Origin: Paenibacillus sp. FSL R5-0766
GTDB taxonomy: Bacteria > Bacillota > Bacilli > Paenibacillales > Paenibacillaceae
Assembly (NCBI RefSeq): GCF_037971845.1
Contig: NZ_CP150227.1
Coordinates: 4,464,001-4,528,000, forward strand
Direction: 5' to 3'
DNA length: 64,000 nucleotides
In this document: in pieces, positions 1-8,220 of the stretch
Layout: each line of letters begins with the position of its first letter
Position numbering within the stretch: the stretch's first letter is position 1
The notes under the pieces: model-generated
Told to the model about the DNA's origin: nothing
Seen by the model: only the letters and a program-made list of their open reading frames with translations
Databases searched by the model: none
Program-made: the position numbers and the translations under genes

Positions 1-256
1 CTTCCACGATGATTGTAATCATGTCTTCCCGAATCTCGGCCTGGATGGACACAACACCCTCGGAGTTATTGTTGTATCCGTGGATGATGCTGTTGGTCAC
101 GGCTTCCGAAATGACCGTCTTCAGGTCACTGAGCTCGTCCATCGTTGGATCAAGCTGGGAGATAAACGCAGCAACGGTAACCCGTGCAAACGACTCATTC
201 TCTGACTTGGCCGCGAATTGCAGATTCATGAAATTTGTCCCTGTTCCTTCATTCAT
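1..256 (-). CDS. spoIIAB: Anti-sigma F factor SpoIIAB (partial, C-terminus beyond window)
   Basis: This is the N-terminal part (about 85 residues) of the GHKL-type serine kinase that binds sigma F and phosphorylates SpoIIAA in the predivisional cell. The visible residues begin [14 protein letters not shown] and include the N-box helix (residues around [12 protein letters not shown]), which holds the conserved Glu/Asn that coordinates Mg-ATP. The ATG at 254-256 overlaps the spoIIAA stop as ATGA, implying translational coupling. The reading frame runs off the left edge, so the rest of the kinase and sigF should lie outside. Identification is from family knowledge plus the spoIIAA-dacF context. 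Confidence 0.95.
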   Translation of the reverse strand, partial: MNEGTGTNFMNLQFAAKSENESFARVTVAAFISQLDPTMDELSDLKTVISEAVTNSIIHGYNNNSEGVVSIQAEIREDMITIIVE

Positions 257-606
257 GAGACGACCTCCAGACCTGAGAGAGCAGTTCCCTCATTTTCGTA
301 TATCGGCATAATCTTGAACAGACCCGACATTTCCAACAAACGGTACACTGGCGAATTGACGTCACAGACCACCATCTTGCCACCTTTATTCTTAATGAGC
401 TTGTATCTTCCCAAAATGACACCCAGACCTGAACTGTCCATAAATTGCAGATCTTTCAGGCTGAGTACCAGATGCTCGCTTTGTCTCCGCTGGATGGCTT
501 CATCCATTTGCATCCGTACCATGTCAGCTGTATGGTGATCCAGCTCCCCGGATAATCGTACAATCAGAATCCCGCGATGGTGTTCCATTTCCACATGCAA
601 GTTCAC
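253..606 (-). CDS. spoIIAA: Anti-sigma F factor antagonist SpoIIAA
   Basis: A 117-residue STAS-domain protein. Unphosphorylated SpoIIAA releases sigma F from SpoIIAB in the forespore. Phosphorylation by SpoIIAB inactivates it and SpoIIE reverses this. The phosphoacceptor is visible as Ser58 in the motif [15 protein letters not shown], at the same position as in B. subtilis. Full length, with no anomalies. It sits between dacF (upstream, about 145 bp) and spoIIAB (downstream, ATGA overlap), the standard spoIIA operon order. Confidence 0.97.
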   Translation of the reverse strand: MNLHVEMEHHRGILIVRLSGELDHHTADMVRMQMDEAIQRRQSEHLVLSLKDLQFMDSSGLGVILGRYKLIKNKGGKMVVCDVNSPVYRLLEMSGLFKIMPIYENEGTALSGLEVVS

Positions 607-751
607 GTTTGCTCACTCTCCTCCCTGTCTTAGAACAAGGATTTCTACGCTTCCGAAGGCTTTTCCTGCCCCCCGACAAAACTAGAAGAAAACCCCTATT
701 TAACTACAAAATATGTTCGAAGGATGCGTGCAACTCGCAGAAATCGCCGTT

Positions 752-1927
752 TTAGTCAAACAGGTTGGACGTCGTCCGCTTGAACAGCTTCCACCAGCCC
801 GCCTTATTCACATCCTGCGGAGCCTGAATGTCGAACTCCTTTATGACGTCGTTACCCTGGTAAACCACCAGTTTACCTATACTTTGCCCAGCCTTGATCG
901 GAGCTTTCAATTCTTTAGCAACCAGCAATTCATGCCGGATGTCATTGGATTTGGCTCCTTTGCGCATCAGCACACTATAATTTTGCGTGGCATTCAGAGG
1001 TAATTCGGCAACTTCACCTTTTTCGATCTTCAGACTACCCAGCAGATCCCCTGCCTTGTAGAGAGCCTTCATCGTATATTGAGTAAAGGCATAGTCAAAC
1101 ATCGAAGATACTTCGCTGTTCCGTGTTTTGGTATTTGGTTCACCAAGTACCACGGAAACGACACGCAGTCCATCTTTGGACGCTGTTGCGGACAAGCAGA
1201 ATTTCGCTTCGGATGTGTAACCTGTTTTCAAACCGTCTGCCCCTTGATAAAAACGAACCAGCTTGTTTGTGTTCACCAGCCAGAATGGCTTTTCCGTATC
1301 TTTGCGAAGGTAATCCTGATATGCACCGGTGTACTTCGTAATCCCGGAATGCTTCAACAGCTCACGGCTCATGACGGCAATGTCATGGGCGGAAGAATAA
1401 TGATTATCGACCGGCAGACCGTTACAGTTGGCAAAATGAGTATCCTTCATGCCAAGCTCCTTCGCACGCTCATTCATCAGCTGCACAAAGGCTTCTTCCG
1501 AGCCAGCGATCTTCTCAGCCATCGCTACCGAGGCATCATTGCCCGAAGCCATCGCGATCCCTTTTAACATATCGTCGACCGTCATTTCTTCCCCAGGCTC
1601 CAGAAAGATCTGCGAACCGCCCATGGAAGCTGCGTATTCGCTCGTTCTTACTTTGTCGGTCAGCTTCAGCTTACCCGAGTCGATCGCTTCGATTGTAAGC
1701 AGCATGGTCATAATCTTTGTAATGCTCGCTGGAGGCAGCTGATCATGACTGTTTTTCTCATAAATGACCGTTCCCGTGTCTGCATCCATTAAGATCGCAG
1801 AGCGCGCCGACGGGGCCAGATCAGTTCCTCCCGCTGCCTTCGGTGTTTCTTCAGCTAATGCCGTTGATGCCAAAAGGGACAGCAGGATACAAAGGGTCAT
1901 GAACGATGCCATTATTCTTTTCTTCAC
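752..1927 (-). CDS. dacF: D-alanyl-D-alanine carboxypeptidase (DacF-type PBP)
   Basis: A 391-residue low-molecular-mass penicillin-binding protein that removes the terminal D-Ala from peptidoglycan pentapeptides and is exported to the cell surface. It has a Sec signal peptide ending near residue 25 (STALAEE). All three active-site motifs are present: SITK (Ser68-Lys71), SGN (128-130) and KTG (234-236), followed by the C-terminal beta domain (PBP5_C). The start is a GTG preceded by GAGGAGG seven bases upstream. In B. subtilis dacF is the first gene of the spoIIA operon and helps remodel forespore wall; the same position here supports that role, with Spo0A/sigma H and sigma F control inferred. 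Confidence 0.95.
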   Translation of the reverse strand: MKKRIMASFMTLCILLSLLASTALAEETPKAAGGTDLAPSARSAILMDADTGTVIYEKNSHDQLPPASITKIMTMLLTIEAIDSGKLKLTDKVRTSEYAASMGGSQIFLEPGEEMTVDDMLKGIAMASGNDASVAMAEKIAGSEEAFVQLMNERAKELGMKDTHFANCNGLPVDNHYSSAHDIAVMSRELLKHSGITKYTGAYQDYLRKDTEKPFWLVNTNKLVRFYQGADGLKTGYTSEAKFCLSATASKDGLRVVSVVLGEPNTKTRNSEVSSMFDYAFTQYTMKALYKAGDLLGSLKIEKGEVAELPLNATQNYSVLMRKGAKSNDIRHELLVAKELKAPIKAGQSIGKLVVYQGNDVIKEFDIQAPQDVNKAGWWKLFKRTTSNLFD

Positions 1928-2007
1928 AAGGTTACCTCCTCAAATGACTTGCTTACTGCATGTTCCATGCATGTACTGCTAATCATTGTCGGCCCGTTTC
2001 CAGTAAA

Positions 2008-2034
2008 TTATTCCATGTAAAGCATGATTTCCCG
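2008..2034 (-). promoter_or_regulatory. Candidate sigma H promoter of dacF-spoIIAA-spoIIAB
   Basis: Reading the minus strand, CGGGAAAT (2034-2027) is followed by a 12-base spacer and GGAATAA (2014-2008). This resembles the sigma H pattern (AGGAWWW near -35, GAAT near -10), about 80 bp before the dacF start. The spoIIA operon is known to use sigma H, but the -35 match is imperfect, so this is a weak call. Confidence 0.35.
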
Positions 2035-2111
2035 AACTTTTATTGAAAATGTGGTCAAAGCCAAAAAAACGCACTGCACTCAACGAATGAGTAAGCGTAC
2101 GTTCAACACAA

Positions 2112-2160
2112 CAAAAAAAGGTTACCCCCCCGATGATTTCTCATCCAAAGAGGTAACCTT
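2112..2160 (-). terminator. Rho-independent terminator after punA
   Basis: A 9-bp stem (AAGGTTACC at 2118-2126 with GGTAACCTT at 2152-2160) is followed on the minus strand by a run of T. It lies 18 bp past the punA stop and separates the xerD/punA transcript from dacF. Confidence 0.85.
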
Positions 2161-2177
2161 CTCTACTCAAATCTTGC

Positions 2178-3002
2178 TTACATTTGTGGAATAACTGCCA
2201 CTACCAGCGCCAGGAACGACTCACGCACACGTTCCGTCGTCTCCATAACCTCATCATGTGACAACGGCTGGTCCAGAATTCCGGCAGCCATGTTGCTGAT
2301 ACAGGAAATACCGAGTACTTCCAGGCCCGCGTGGCGTGCCACAATCACTTCAGATACAGTGGACATGCCCACTGCGTCTGCGCCCAGTGTACGCAGCATT
2401 CTGATCTCTGCCGGTGTCTCATAGTTCGGACCGAGCATACCTGCGTATACCCCTTCACGTACGTTAAAACCTTGTGATGCGGCCGTATCCTTCGCCAGCG
2501 CACGCAAACGGCGGCTATATGCTTCGGACAGATCAGGGAAACGCACGCCCAGTGCAGCGTCATTTGGTCCGATCAGTGGATTTTTGCCTGTGAGATTCAA
2601 GTGATCAGAGATCAGCATCAAGTCTCCAGCTTCATACGACGTATTCACGCCGCCCGCAGCATTGGTTACAAGCAGGCTGCTTACACCCAGTTCTTTCATA
2701 ACCCGTACCGGGAAAGCTGTCAATTCCGGACCATATCCTTCGTACATGTGGAAGCGGCCTTTCATCATCACAACTGGACGACCTTTAATGGTTCCGACCA
2801 ATAGTTCACCTTCATGTCCTTCTACTGTGGACACTGGAAAATGGGGAATATCCTGATAAGCAATACTTACGCCATCTTCAATCAGTTCTGCCAGTACGCC
2901 AAGACCTGAACCCAAAATCAAACCGACTTCCGGCTTGATGGAGCTTTTGCTTTGAATATAAGATGCTGCTTCCGAAATCATTTGTTGGTTTAATGCTGTC
3001 AT
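2178..3002 (-). CDS. punA: Purine nucleoside phosphorylase (PNP I, inosine/guanosine type)
   Basis: A 274-residue trimeric-type PNP that phosphorolyses inosine and guanosine to base plus ribose-1-phosphate in purine salvage. Family motifs are visible: the phosphate loop GSGLG (about 31-35), HFPVSTVEGHEG, the RFHMYEGY segment, VTNAAGGVN, and the C-terminal EVIVARHAGLEVLGIS. It lies downstream of xerD with a roughly 130-bp gap. The phosphopentomutase gene (drm) found between these two genes in B. subtilis is absent here. Its own terminator follows. Confidence 0.95.
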   Translation of the reverse strand: MTALNQQMISEAASYIQSKSSIKPEVGLILGSGLGVLAELIEDGVSIAYQDIPHFPVSTVEGHEGELLVGTIKGRPVVMMKGRFHMYEGYGPELTAFPVRVMKELGVSSLLVTNAAGGVNTSYEAGDLMLISDHLNLTGKNPLIGPNDAALGVRFPDLSEAYSRRLRALAKDTAASQGFNVREGVYAGMLGPNYETPAEIRMLRTLGADAVGMSTVSEVIVARHAGLEVLGISCISNMAAGILDQPLSHDEVMETTERVRESFLALVVAVIPQM

Positions 3003-3131
3003 GCGATGTATGTTCCTCCTTGAGTTGAAACGATCCGTCTTATGTATAACGGCGTTTGGATGTATTCAATTTATTTTATCCTAAATCGGCCCAATGTTCC
3101 GCATTTATTTGTGAATGCCATGCGTCAAAAT

Positions 3132-4022
3132 CTATCTTGCCCTTGGATGATGGGTTTCATAGATTTCTTTCATGGTTTTGCGACCATGATTGCCATATTG
3201 TTGTCCGGGCTGCTCCACGTGACCCAGCATGTCTTGAACCGCACGTGTATCCGCCCCATTGGCAATCAGGTGTGCTGCAAACGAATGACGCAGCGTATGC
3301 GGCGTAATTTCTTCCGAGATTCCTGCGTCCACCGCCGCTTTTTTGAGCAGCTTCCAGAAGCCCTGCCGGGTTAAACGCCTACCAGATACATTCACGAATA
3401 GTGCCTGCTCGTCCGAATCGGTTTTGAGCAACTTATTGCGGAATTCCTCCACATACACACTTGCCCAATGAGCTGCTGGTGCACCGATGGGAAGGATGCG
3501 TTCCTTGCCCGCCCCACCGCATCGTATAAAGCGCATGCCTGCCTGTACATCCCGAATGTCAAGGGCAATCAGTTCCGATACCCGAATACCTGTAGCATAT
3601 AATAGTTCAAGCATCGCTCGATCTCTCACACCCTGCGGTGAACGAATATCAGGCGCTGTCAGCAGTTGTTCGATCTCTTGGATACTTAACACCTGTGGTG
3701 GCGTCTTGTCCGCCTTGGGAGCTTCCACATCAAACGTAGGGTCCTGTATGATATCACCCCGCCGCATCAAAAAATGAAAGTAGGAGCGCAGAGATACGAT
3801 GCTGCGGGCAATGGTTGCATTGGCACGTCCTGCCTGTTTGAGCTGACCTGCAAACAGGACGACATGTGTGCGTCTGACCTGATCGGCTTCGCGTATGCCA
3901 TATTCCTTATCAGCAAATTCAATGAACTTGTCCACGTCTCGGAGATACGATTCAAGCGTGCTGCTCGACATCCCTTTATCATCTTCCAAGTATAAGGCAT
4001 AGGCGTGTATCGTCTGTTTCAT
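3132..4022 (-). CDS. xerD: Tyrosine site-specific recombinase XerD
   Basis: About 296 residues. It resolves chromosome dimers at dif together with a partner recombinase (CodV/XerC). There is an N-terminal SAM-like core-binding domain (about 1-90) and a C-terminal catalytic domain. Catalytic residues visible are Arg in TGIRVSEL, His and Arg in HTLRHSFAAHL, His in LGHV, and the Tyr in QQYGNHG. The segment between LGH and the Tyr is one residue shorter than in typical XerD and lacks the usual S-T-T-Q pattern (see findings). I chose the ATG at 4022 because GAGGAG lies 8 bases upstream. Its place between yqzK/fur and punA is as in B. subtilis. Confidence 0.88.
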   Translation of the reverse strand: MKQTIHAYALYLEDDKGMSSSTLESYLRDVDKFIEFADKEYGIREADQVRRTHVVLFAGQLKQAGRANATIARSIVSLRSYFHFLMRRGDIIQDPTFDVEAPKADKTPPQVLSIQEIEQLLTAPDIRSPQGVRDRAMLELLYATGIRVSELIALDIRDVQAGMRFIRCGGAGKERILPIGAPAAHWASVYVEEFRNKLLKTDSDEQALFVNVSGRRLTRQGFWKLLKKAAVDAGISEEITPHTLRHSFAAHLIANGADTRAVQDMLGHVEQPGQQYGNHGRKTMKEIYETHHPRAR

Positions 4023-4097
4023 GTACAACGCTCCTCAACTGACAGATCTGCCGCTCTGGCAGACTGCTCCCGTATTTGCATCCCTGGCTGTTCGAAG

Positions 4098-4340
4098 CTA
4101 CTCCCCGTACCAATAGAACAAACGGAGACGCTCTGCCATCGTAGGACGTCCTTCTCCATTACCCGGCCAATCCGTTTCCTGAAATACTTTGATTGCATTG
4201 CCAGTTGGCATCTGATACTGATCCACAGGTGAGATCCAGCCATTAAACAGATCCAGAACATGATAGAACAGATAAACTAATGCGGCAAAAACTATGATAA
4301 ATCGAATAAAACGGAGCCCTCTCCGCACTGATATAATCAT
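4098..4340 (-). CDS. YqzK-like DUF4227 small membrane protein
   Basis: An 80-residue protein with one N-terminal transmembrane segment (about residues 9-30, FIRFIIVFAALVYLFYHVL) after a basic start, and a soluble C-terminal part. It corresponds in size and position to B. subtilis yqzK, between fur and xerD. The function of the DUF4227 family is unknown. Identification rests on synteny and the hydrophobicity pattern. Confidence 0.75.
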   Translation of the reverse strand: MIISVRRGLRFIRFIIVFAALVYLFYHVLDLFNGWISPVDQYQMPTGNAIKVFQETDWPGNGEGRPTMAERLRLFYWYGE

Positions 4341-4446
4341 GGGCGTGTCCCCTCCTGATTCGAATCCGGTATTGTCCTTGAATCAGGATATGTCCATAAA
4401 CACAGGTTTATGCCATTCGGGCGAAACTCCAGATCATGTCCGGTGC

Positions 4447-4484
4447 CAAAAAAGCTCTCCCGTCAAAACCGCCGGTGAGAGCTT
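4447..4484 (-). terminator. Rho-independent terminator after fur
   Basis: On the minus strand the stem AAGCTCTC / GAGAGCTT is followed by a T run, 15 bp past the fur stop. It would separate fur from yqzK/xerD. Confidence 0.8.
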
Positions 4485-4498
4485 GAAGATATGCTATG

Positions 4499-4966
4499 TT
4501 ATTCTTCATCTTTGGGTTTCTGTTCATTTTTAGCTTTGCAACGATAACAAATTCCATGAAAGTCCAGTCGGTGATCTACTACCGAAAAGTTGAATTCCCG
4601 CTCCAAACGCTCTTCAAGCGGTCCAAGCCAGTCTTCACGTATTTCATCCATACTTCCGCATTGAACACAGATTAAGTGATGATGGTGATGCTTGGATGTA
4701 TCTCCGCGCAGATCATAACGCGCTACACCGTCGCCGAAGTTGATTTTCTCTACAACATGCAGCTCACTCAGCAGTTCGAGGGTACGGTACACGGTTGCCA
4801 GACCGATTTCGGGAGCCTTTTCTTTAACGAGCATGAATACATCTTCTGCGCTCAGATGATCTTCTTCATTCTCAAGAAGTACTCTTAAGGTGGCTTCCCG
4901 CTGGGGCGTTAATTTATATCCTTGGGACTGTAGTTGCTGCTTAATTTTATCAATCCGTGCTTCCAT
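4499..4966 (-). CDS. fur: Ferric uptake regulator Fur
   Basis: A 155-residue Fe2+-dependent repressor. The N-terminal winged helix includes KLTPQREATLRVLLE and the recognition helix region GLATVYRTLELL. The dimerisation/metal domain carries HHHHH followed by CVQC and a second CYRC pair (structural zinc). Genomic position between spoIIM and yqzK/xerD matches B. subtilis fur rather than its paralogues perR and zur. Likely targets inside this window are the three Fur boxes at 21.18, 22.35 and 23.39 kb. Confidence 0.93.
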   Translation of the reverse strand: MEARIDKIKQQLQSQGYKLTPQREATLRVLLENEEDHLSAEDVFMLVKEKAPEIGLATVYRTLELLSELHVVEKINFGDGVARYDLRGDTSKHHHHHLICVQCGSMDEIREDWLGPLEERLEREFNFSVVDHRLDFHGICYRCKAKNEQKPKDEE

Positions 4967-5073
4967 TTTCTCCCTCCCCCTAGGAAATCACTGCACACTG
5001 CAACTTAACCCACTCTTTTCATTATAGGGGGAGTGCGTAATTAAAGTCAACATTTTACACTATACGGTGCACG

Positions 5074-5703
5074 TTAGGCCGGTAGTAACATTGGCGTGAC
5101 CCAACGCATCATCGCAGGTGTAACCCATGTTTCAAAAGACGCCACGCCGAGCAGCAATGCAGCCATAACCAAAGTTAAAACTATATATGAAGCAAAAGGC
5201 CTTTGTCGACCAGGTGTTCGCTGCATCAAAACACGATTGCGAATGATGTATAACGAGAACGTCATCGCCGCCACACTGCAGATCAGGAGGATCGGAATGA
5301 CAAATAGATTATGCGGTGCCACGGACACCAATGCAAACAGAAGCCCTTTCCAAGAATACTGCCCAACAAGGTACCCTACCGTGAATCCAATGAGCACACC
5401 TTTCAGAAAATCCAGAACCAGTATACCGGGCAGTCCAACGACGGATAAACCCAGAATAAAGATCAGACCCACCCATTTCAGATGGAGCATGGCAATGTCC
5501 CAATATGCCCCGGTCTCAGTCACTTGTGCACTGTGCTGCACGGTCATGAAGAAATTGCCGAGATAACCCTCCAGATCCTGACGTTGCTCAAGAGACAATG
5601 CGTTGACCATGAGCGCGCCAAAAATCACGCCGACCAGAAACAAGACAGCCACGAATACATATAACGAAGTCTGACCTTTAAATGTAAAGTAGGAAGAGCG
5701 CAT
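5074..5703 (-). CDS. spoIIM: Stage II sporulation protein M
   Basis: A polytopic membrane protein of the SpoIIM/SpoIIP/SpoIID machine that dissolves septal peptidoglycan and drives engulfment; SpoIIM anchors the complex in the mother-cell membrane. About five hydrophobic segments are visible (for example residues starting SLYVFVAVLFLVGVIFGAL, VGLIFILGLSVVGLPGILVL, LLFALVSVAPHNLFVIPILL). The P-H-N-L-F-V-I-P segment is typical of the family. The ATG at 5703 has AAAGGGGA upstream. A TTG at 5739 would add 12 residues but has a poorer context. It sits upstream of fur as in Bacillus. Confidence 0.92.
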   Translation of the reverse strand: MRSSYFTFKGQTSLYVFVAVLFLVGVIFGALMVNALSLEQRQDLEGYLGNFFMTVQHSAQVTETGAYWDIAMLHLKWVGLIFILGLSVVGLPGILVLDFLKGVLIGFTVGYLVGQYSWKGLLFALVSVAPHNLFVIPILLICSVAAMTFSLYIIRNRVLMQRTPGRQRPFASYIVLTLVMAALLLGVASFETWVTPAMMRWVTPMLLPA

Positions 5704-5828
5704 ACAGGTACGAGTCCCCTTTCCGGTATCATGCTGCAAGGATTCTCATTTACATCCTCATAGTCATTCTTATGAACCGGAATGCACCTGTATGACTTCT
5801 TGTCCAGATTGGCTCTACGTGAAGTGAA

Positions 5829-6055
5829 GCTTTATCAGTTGCACCTAGGAGTATTTACACGGGTCACTACGATGACAGAACAACCTTTCGATCGCTGTTA
5901 TCCCCAGATTTTTTTCATTCCTTTTTAAAGGGGAAATCCGGGGATAAAGGCGAAGCATATGCTTCCGATGCAGCTTTCTTTCAGAAAGCTTTTAGCTCCG
6001 CTTCTTCAGGTTCTTTCTGTCACCTCCGTTTTGTGTAAATGTTTAGTTCAATTTA
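5829..6055 (+). repeat. Dispersed structured intergenic repeat, family R1, copy A
   Basis: This element fills the 5740-6056 gene-free stretch. Its ends are inverted (TTTACAC at 5854-5860, GTGTAAA at 6033-6039). Internally TGACAGAA pairs with TTTCTGTCA, and CGCTGTTATCCCCAGATTT pairs imperfectly with AAATCCGGGGATAAAGGCG. A second hairpin, AGCTTTCT / AGAAAGCT, lies at about 5982-6000. The right end nearly touches the endoQ stop codon. Copies B, C and D lie at 7.9, 19.7 and 51.5 kb in the same orientation. Confidence 0.8.
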
Positions 6056-6056
6056 T

Positions 6057-7277
6057 CTAATCTGAAGATTTCACCTGAACAGCAACCTTTCCGTACGTAC
6101 CGCCACCTCCGGAGGACAGCTCCAGTTGTCCGTTCCGTGCAGCCACAATCAAGCCTGCCAGCACAGGTCCAACAACCGCAGCAAGTTCTTCCTCACGCGT
6201 GCGATGAAGTACGTTCATTTCTGTACCAAAATGGTCCAGTAGCTGGCGAAGTTTGGCTTTGCCAAGTCCGGGGATGAACTCCAGTGGTACCTGATAATGA
6301 TAGGCTGGTCTGTTTGCAGGAACATGAGGACTCTCTCGATCAGAGATCGCCAGGATGCGATCCAGCACCCCCTGCACCAGCTTCAGACTGCCACAGTGCG
6401 GACAACGCTCTGCTGACATGGCTTGCTCATCCATAATGCTGCCACATGCTGCACAGTAGGTACGATGATATTTGCCCAACCTTGGATTAAGTCCATAATT
6501 GGCCGCAATTTTCCTGCCGGCTTCTCCTTGGAGTGCCATACGGAACTCATCAAAAGAAGGTGCAGCCACTTGCAGTTCATTATACTCCCGTCCAATCTTA
6601 CCGAGCGAATGAGCATCCGAATTGGTTAGAAACGGTACATGGTCCAACTCCCGAATATAACTGGCCATGGATGAATCAGAGCTTAAGCCCAGCTCGACAG
6701 CATCCACGAGACGGGTATCCAGTACATCGCCCATACGGGGCGCAGTACTGCCATAGATGCCTTTATGCGGTGTAAATACATGTGCAGGCACAATAAGCCC
6801 GCCACGTGCCTTAATCTCGGCTTGCATCTCTAGAGCGGGCACGTACACCCGCTGAGAACTGAGATTCACATTTTTCATATAACGTTTCATCCAGTCCGTG
6901 AAGGACTTCATCGTTTTCAGATCACGGAAATACGCCAGCATATGGAACTCACGCATTCCAGGCTCGCGCAGCTCAATCTCTGTACCCAACAAAATGGTGG
7001 TGTCCTGGTAGGCAATACCTCCGCCATCAATCTCGGACATGGTACCACTCTCCAGCAATTGCTCGATATCCATCTGTACAACCGGAGAATGACAATCAAT
7101 AACACCAAGCAAATGAATTCCTTTGCGATCCGATGCTTCCCGGGCAATATTCTCAAATGTCAGATCACGACTGCCGCTGATTTTAACAGCCTCACCGCGA
7201 GAGGTTCGTCCGATGTGAATATGCAGGTCTGTATAACAGGGCTCCCACGTCGTGGACGTTTCCAGTTCGTCTTGCAT
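6057..7277 (-). CDS. Endonuclease Q-like PHP-domain nuclease (TIGR00375 family)
   Basis: About 406 residues. The N-terminal PHP metal-binding domain shows TDLHIHIGR and VIDCHSP with downstream His/Asp ligands (PAHVFTPHKG, NSDAHSLG). It is followed by a CxxC...CxxC zinc module (CAACG, CPHCG) and a C-terminal helix-hairpin-helix (FIPGLGKAKLRQLL). This domain order is that of EndoQ, a repair enzyme that nicks 5' of deaminated bases and abasic sites. The ATG at 7277, two bases after the nudF stop and preceded by AGGACGG, is preferred over one at 7313 that would overlap nudF. Co-transcription with nudF suggests a joint damage-clearance role (inference). Confidence 0.8.
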   Translation of the reverse strand: MQDELETSTTWEPCYTDLHIHIGRTSRGEAVKISGSRDLTFENIAREASDRKGIHLLGVIDCHSPVVQMDIEQLLESGTMSEIDGGGIAYQDTTILLGTEIELREPGMREFHMLAYFRDLKTMKSFTDWMKRYMKNVNLSSQRVYVPALEMQAEIKARGGLIVPAHVFTPHKGIYGSTAPRMGDVLDTRLVDAVELGLSSDSSMASYIRELDHVPFLTNSDAHSLGKIGREYNELQVAAPSFDEFRMALQGEAGRKIAANYGLNPRLGKYHRTYCAACGSIMDEQAMSAERCPHCGSLKLVQGVLDRILAISDRESPHVPANRPAYHYQVPLEFIPGLGKAKLRQLLDHFGTEMNVLHRTREEELAAVVGPVLAGLIVAARNGQLELSSGGGGTYGKVAVQVKSSD

Positions 7278-7279
7278 GC

Positions 7280-7873
7280 CTAGAACCGTCCTGTCGTTCT
7301 GTAGAGGTCCCACGCGTATACAGCCATCATCGTTTTGGCATCACTAATCCGATTCTCATCCATGAGAGCGTAGGCTTCCTCCAGAGTTATTTCGGCAACT
7401 TCAAGGAATTCATCTTCGTCCAGTGCCATGTCCCCTGCTTCCAACTCTTCAGCGATGTATAGATGAATGATCTCATCTGCGAACCCCGGTGACGTGTAGA
7501 ACGAACGCAAATGACGCAGCGACTTGGCTACATATCCCGTCTCTTCTCGCAATTCACGTGCTGCGGCAACTTCCGGCTCTTCTCCCGGGTCCAGTTTTCC
7601 CGCAGGAATCTCCACTTCGGTGCGTCCCATTGCCTGACGATACTGATCCACAACAAGCATGCGATCCCCATTCAGAGCGAGTACAGCTACCGCTCCAGGA
7701 TGCCGGATTATCTCACGTGTAGCCGTCTGGCCATTCGGTAGTTTAACGGTATCGACTTGAAGTGAAATCACTTTGCCCTCGAAGATTGGCTTAGTGGATA
7801 CGGTCACTTCATCCAGTTTTGGATTGGCAGGTTGCGTTGCGTGGATGGATTGGGCAGATTGGTTTGGTTTCAT
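7280..7873 (-). CDS. nudF: ADP-ribose pyrophosphatase (Nudix hydrolase)
   Basis: A 197-residue Nudix enzyme that hydrolyses ADP-ribose to AMP and ribose-5-phosphate. The Nudix box reads G-x5-E-x7-REL-R-EE-TGY in the segment beginning GKLDPGEEPEVAAAREL. The N-terminal beta domain typical of the NudF group is present (TVKLPNGQTATREIIRHPGA). It lies directly upstream of the EndoQ-like gene, with the stop and next start two bases apart. Its start codon is about 31 bp from the inner end of repeat copy B. The N-terminal 25 residues (PNQSAQSIHATQPANP) are low complexity and may be variable. Confidence 0.93.
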   Translation of the reverse strand: MKPNQSAQSIHATQPANPKLDEVTVSTKPIFEGKVISLQVDTVKLPNGQTATREIIRHPGAVAVLALNGDRMLVVDQYRQAMGRTEVEIPAGKLDPGEEPEVAAARELREETGYVAKSLRHLRSFYTSPGFADEIIHLYIAEELEAGDMALDEDEFLEVAEITLEEAYALMDENRISDAKTMMAVYAWDLYRTTGRF

Positions 7874-7903
7874 TGGTTCTTCAACTCCATATCGTAGGAT
7901 TAT

Positions 7904-8130
7904 ATATAAATGGACTAAAAATATTTACACTAACCACTCCAATGACAGAACAACCCTTCGATCGCTGTTATCCCCAGATTTTTTTGATTTCTTTACTAAT
8001 AGATAAAATTTGGTGATAGCTTATGCTTACGATGCAGCTTTCTTTCAGAAAGCTTTTAGGCGAACGCACCGCTTCTCTTGGTTATTTCTGTCCTCTCCGT
8101 TCTTGTGTAAAGGATTAGCTCAATTTATAT
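7904..8130 (+). repeat. Dispersed structured intergenic repeat, family R1, copy B
   Basis: Terminal inverted repeats ATATAAATGGACTAAAAAT...TTTACAC (about 7904-7930) and GTGTAAAGGATTAGCTCAAT...TTATAT (8105-8130) enclose the family core GATCGCTGTTATCCCCAGAT, the AGCTTTCT/AGAAAGCT hairpin shared with copy A, and TTTCTGTCCTCTCCGT. The second stem arm is degraded (AAAATTTGGTGATAGC) compared with copies A and C. It occupies most of the 7874-8220 gap, upstream of nudF and divergent from mciZ. Confidence 0.8.
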
Positions 8131-8140
8131 ATTTGGTGAA

Positions 8141-8170
8141 TGTATAATTTTCTGATTTTGGGCATATGGT
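8141..8170 (+). promoter_or_regulatory. Candidate sigma E promoter of mciZ
   Basis: TGTATAA (8141-8147) and CATATGGT (8163-8170) are separated by 15 bases and resemble sigma E -35 and -10 elements, 50 bp upstream of the mciZ-like ATG. Mother-cell (sigma E) expression of mciZ is known in B. subtilis; the match here is by eye only. Confidence 0.4.
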
Positions 8171-8220
8171 GAGCGTATAGAATTCTCACAGCAAATATAA
8201 ACGAATCAGGGGGACTTTCG

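Noticed and set aside
2178..4028. Missing phosphopentomutase (drm) as evidence of deletion
   Set aside because: No remnant is visible between xerD and punA. Its absence is common enough in related genera that I do not treat it as notable.
4005..4261. Overlapping ORFs on both strands at the xerD/DUF4227 junction
   Set aside because: They lack ribosome sites and family resemblance. The DUF4227 frame has the synteny and transmembrane pattern expected.
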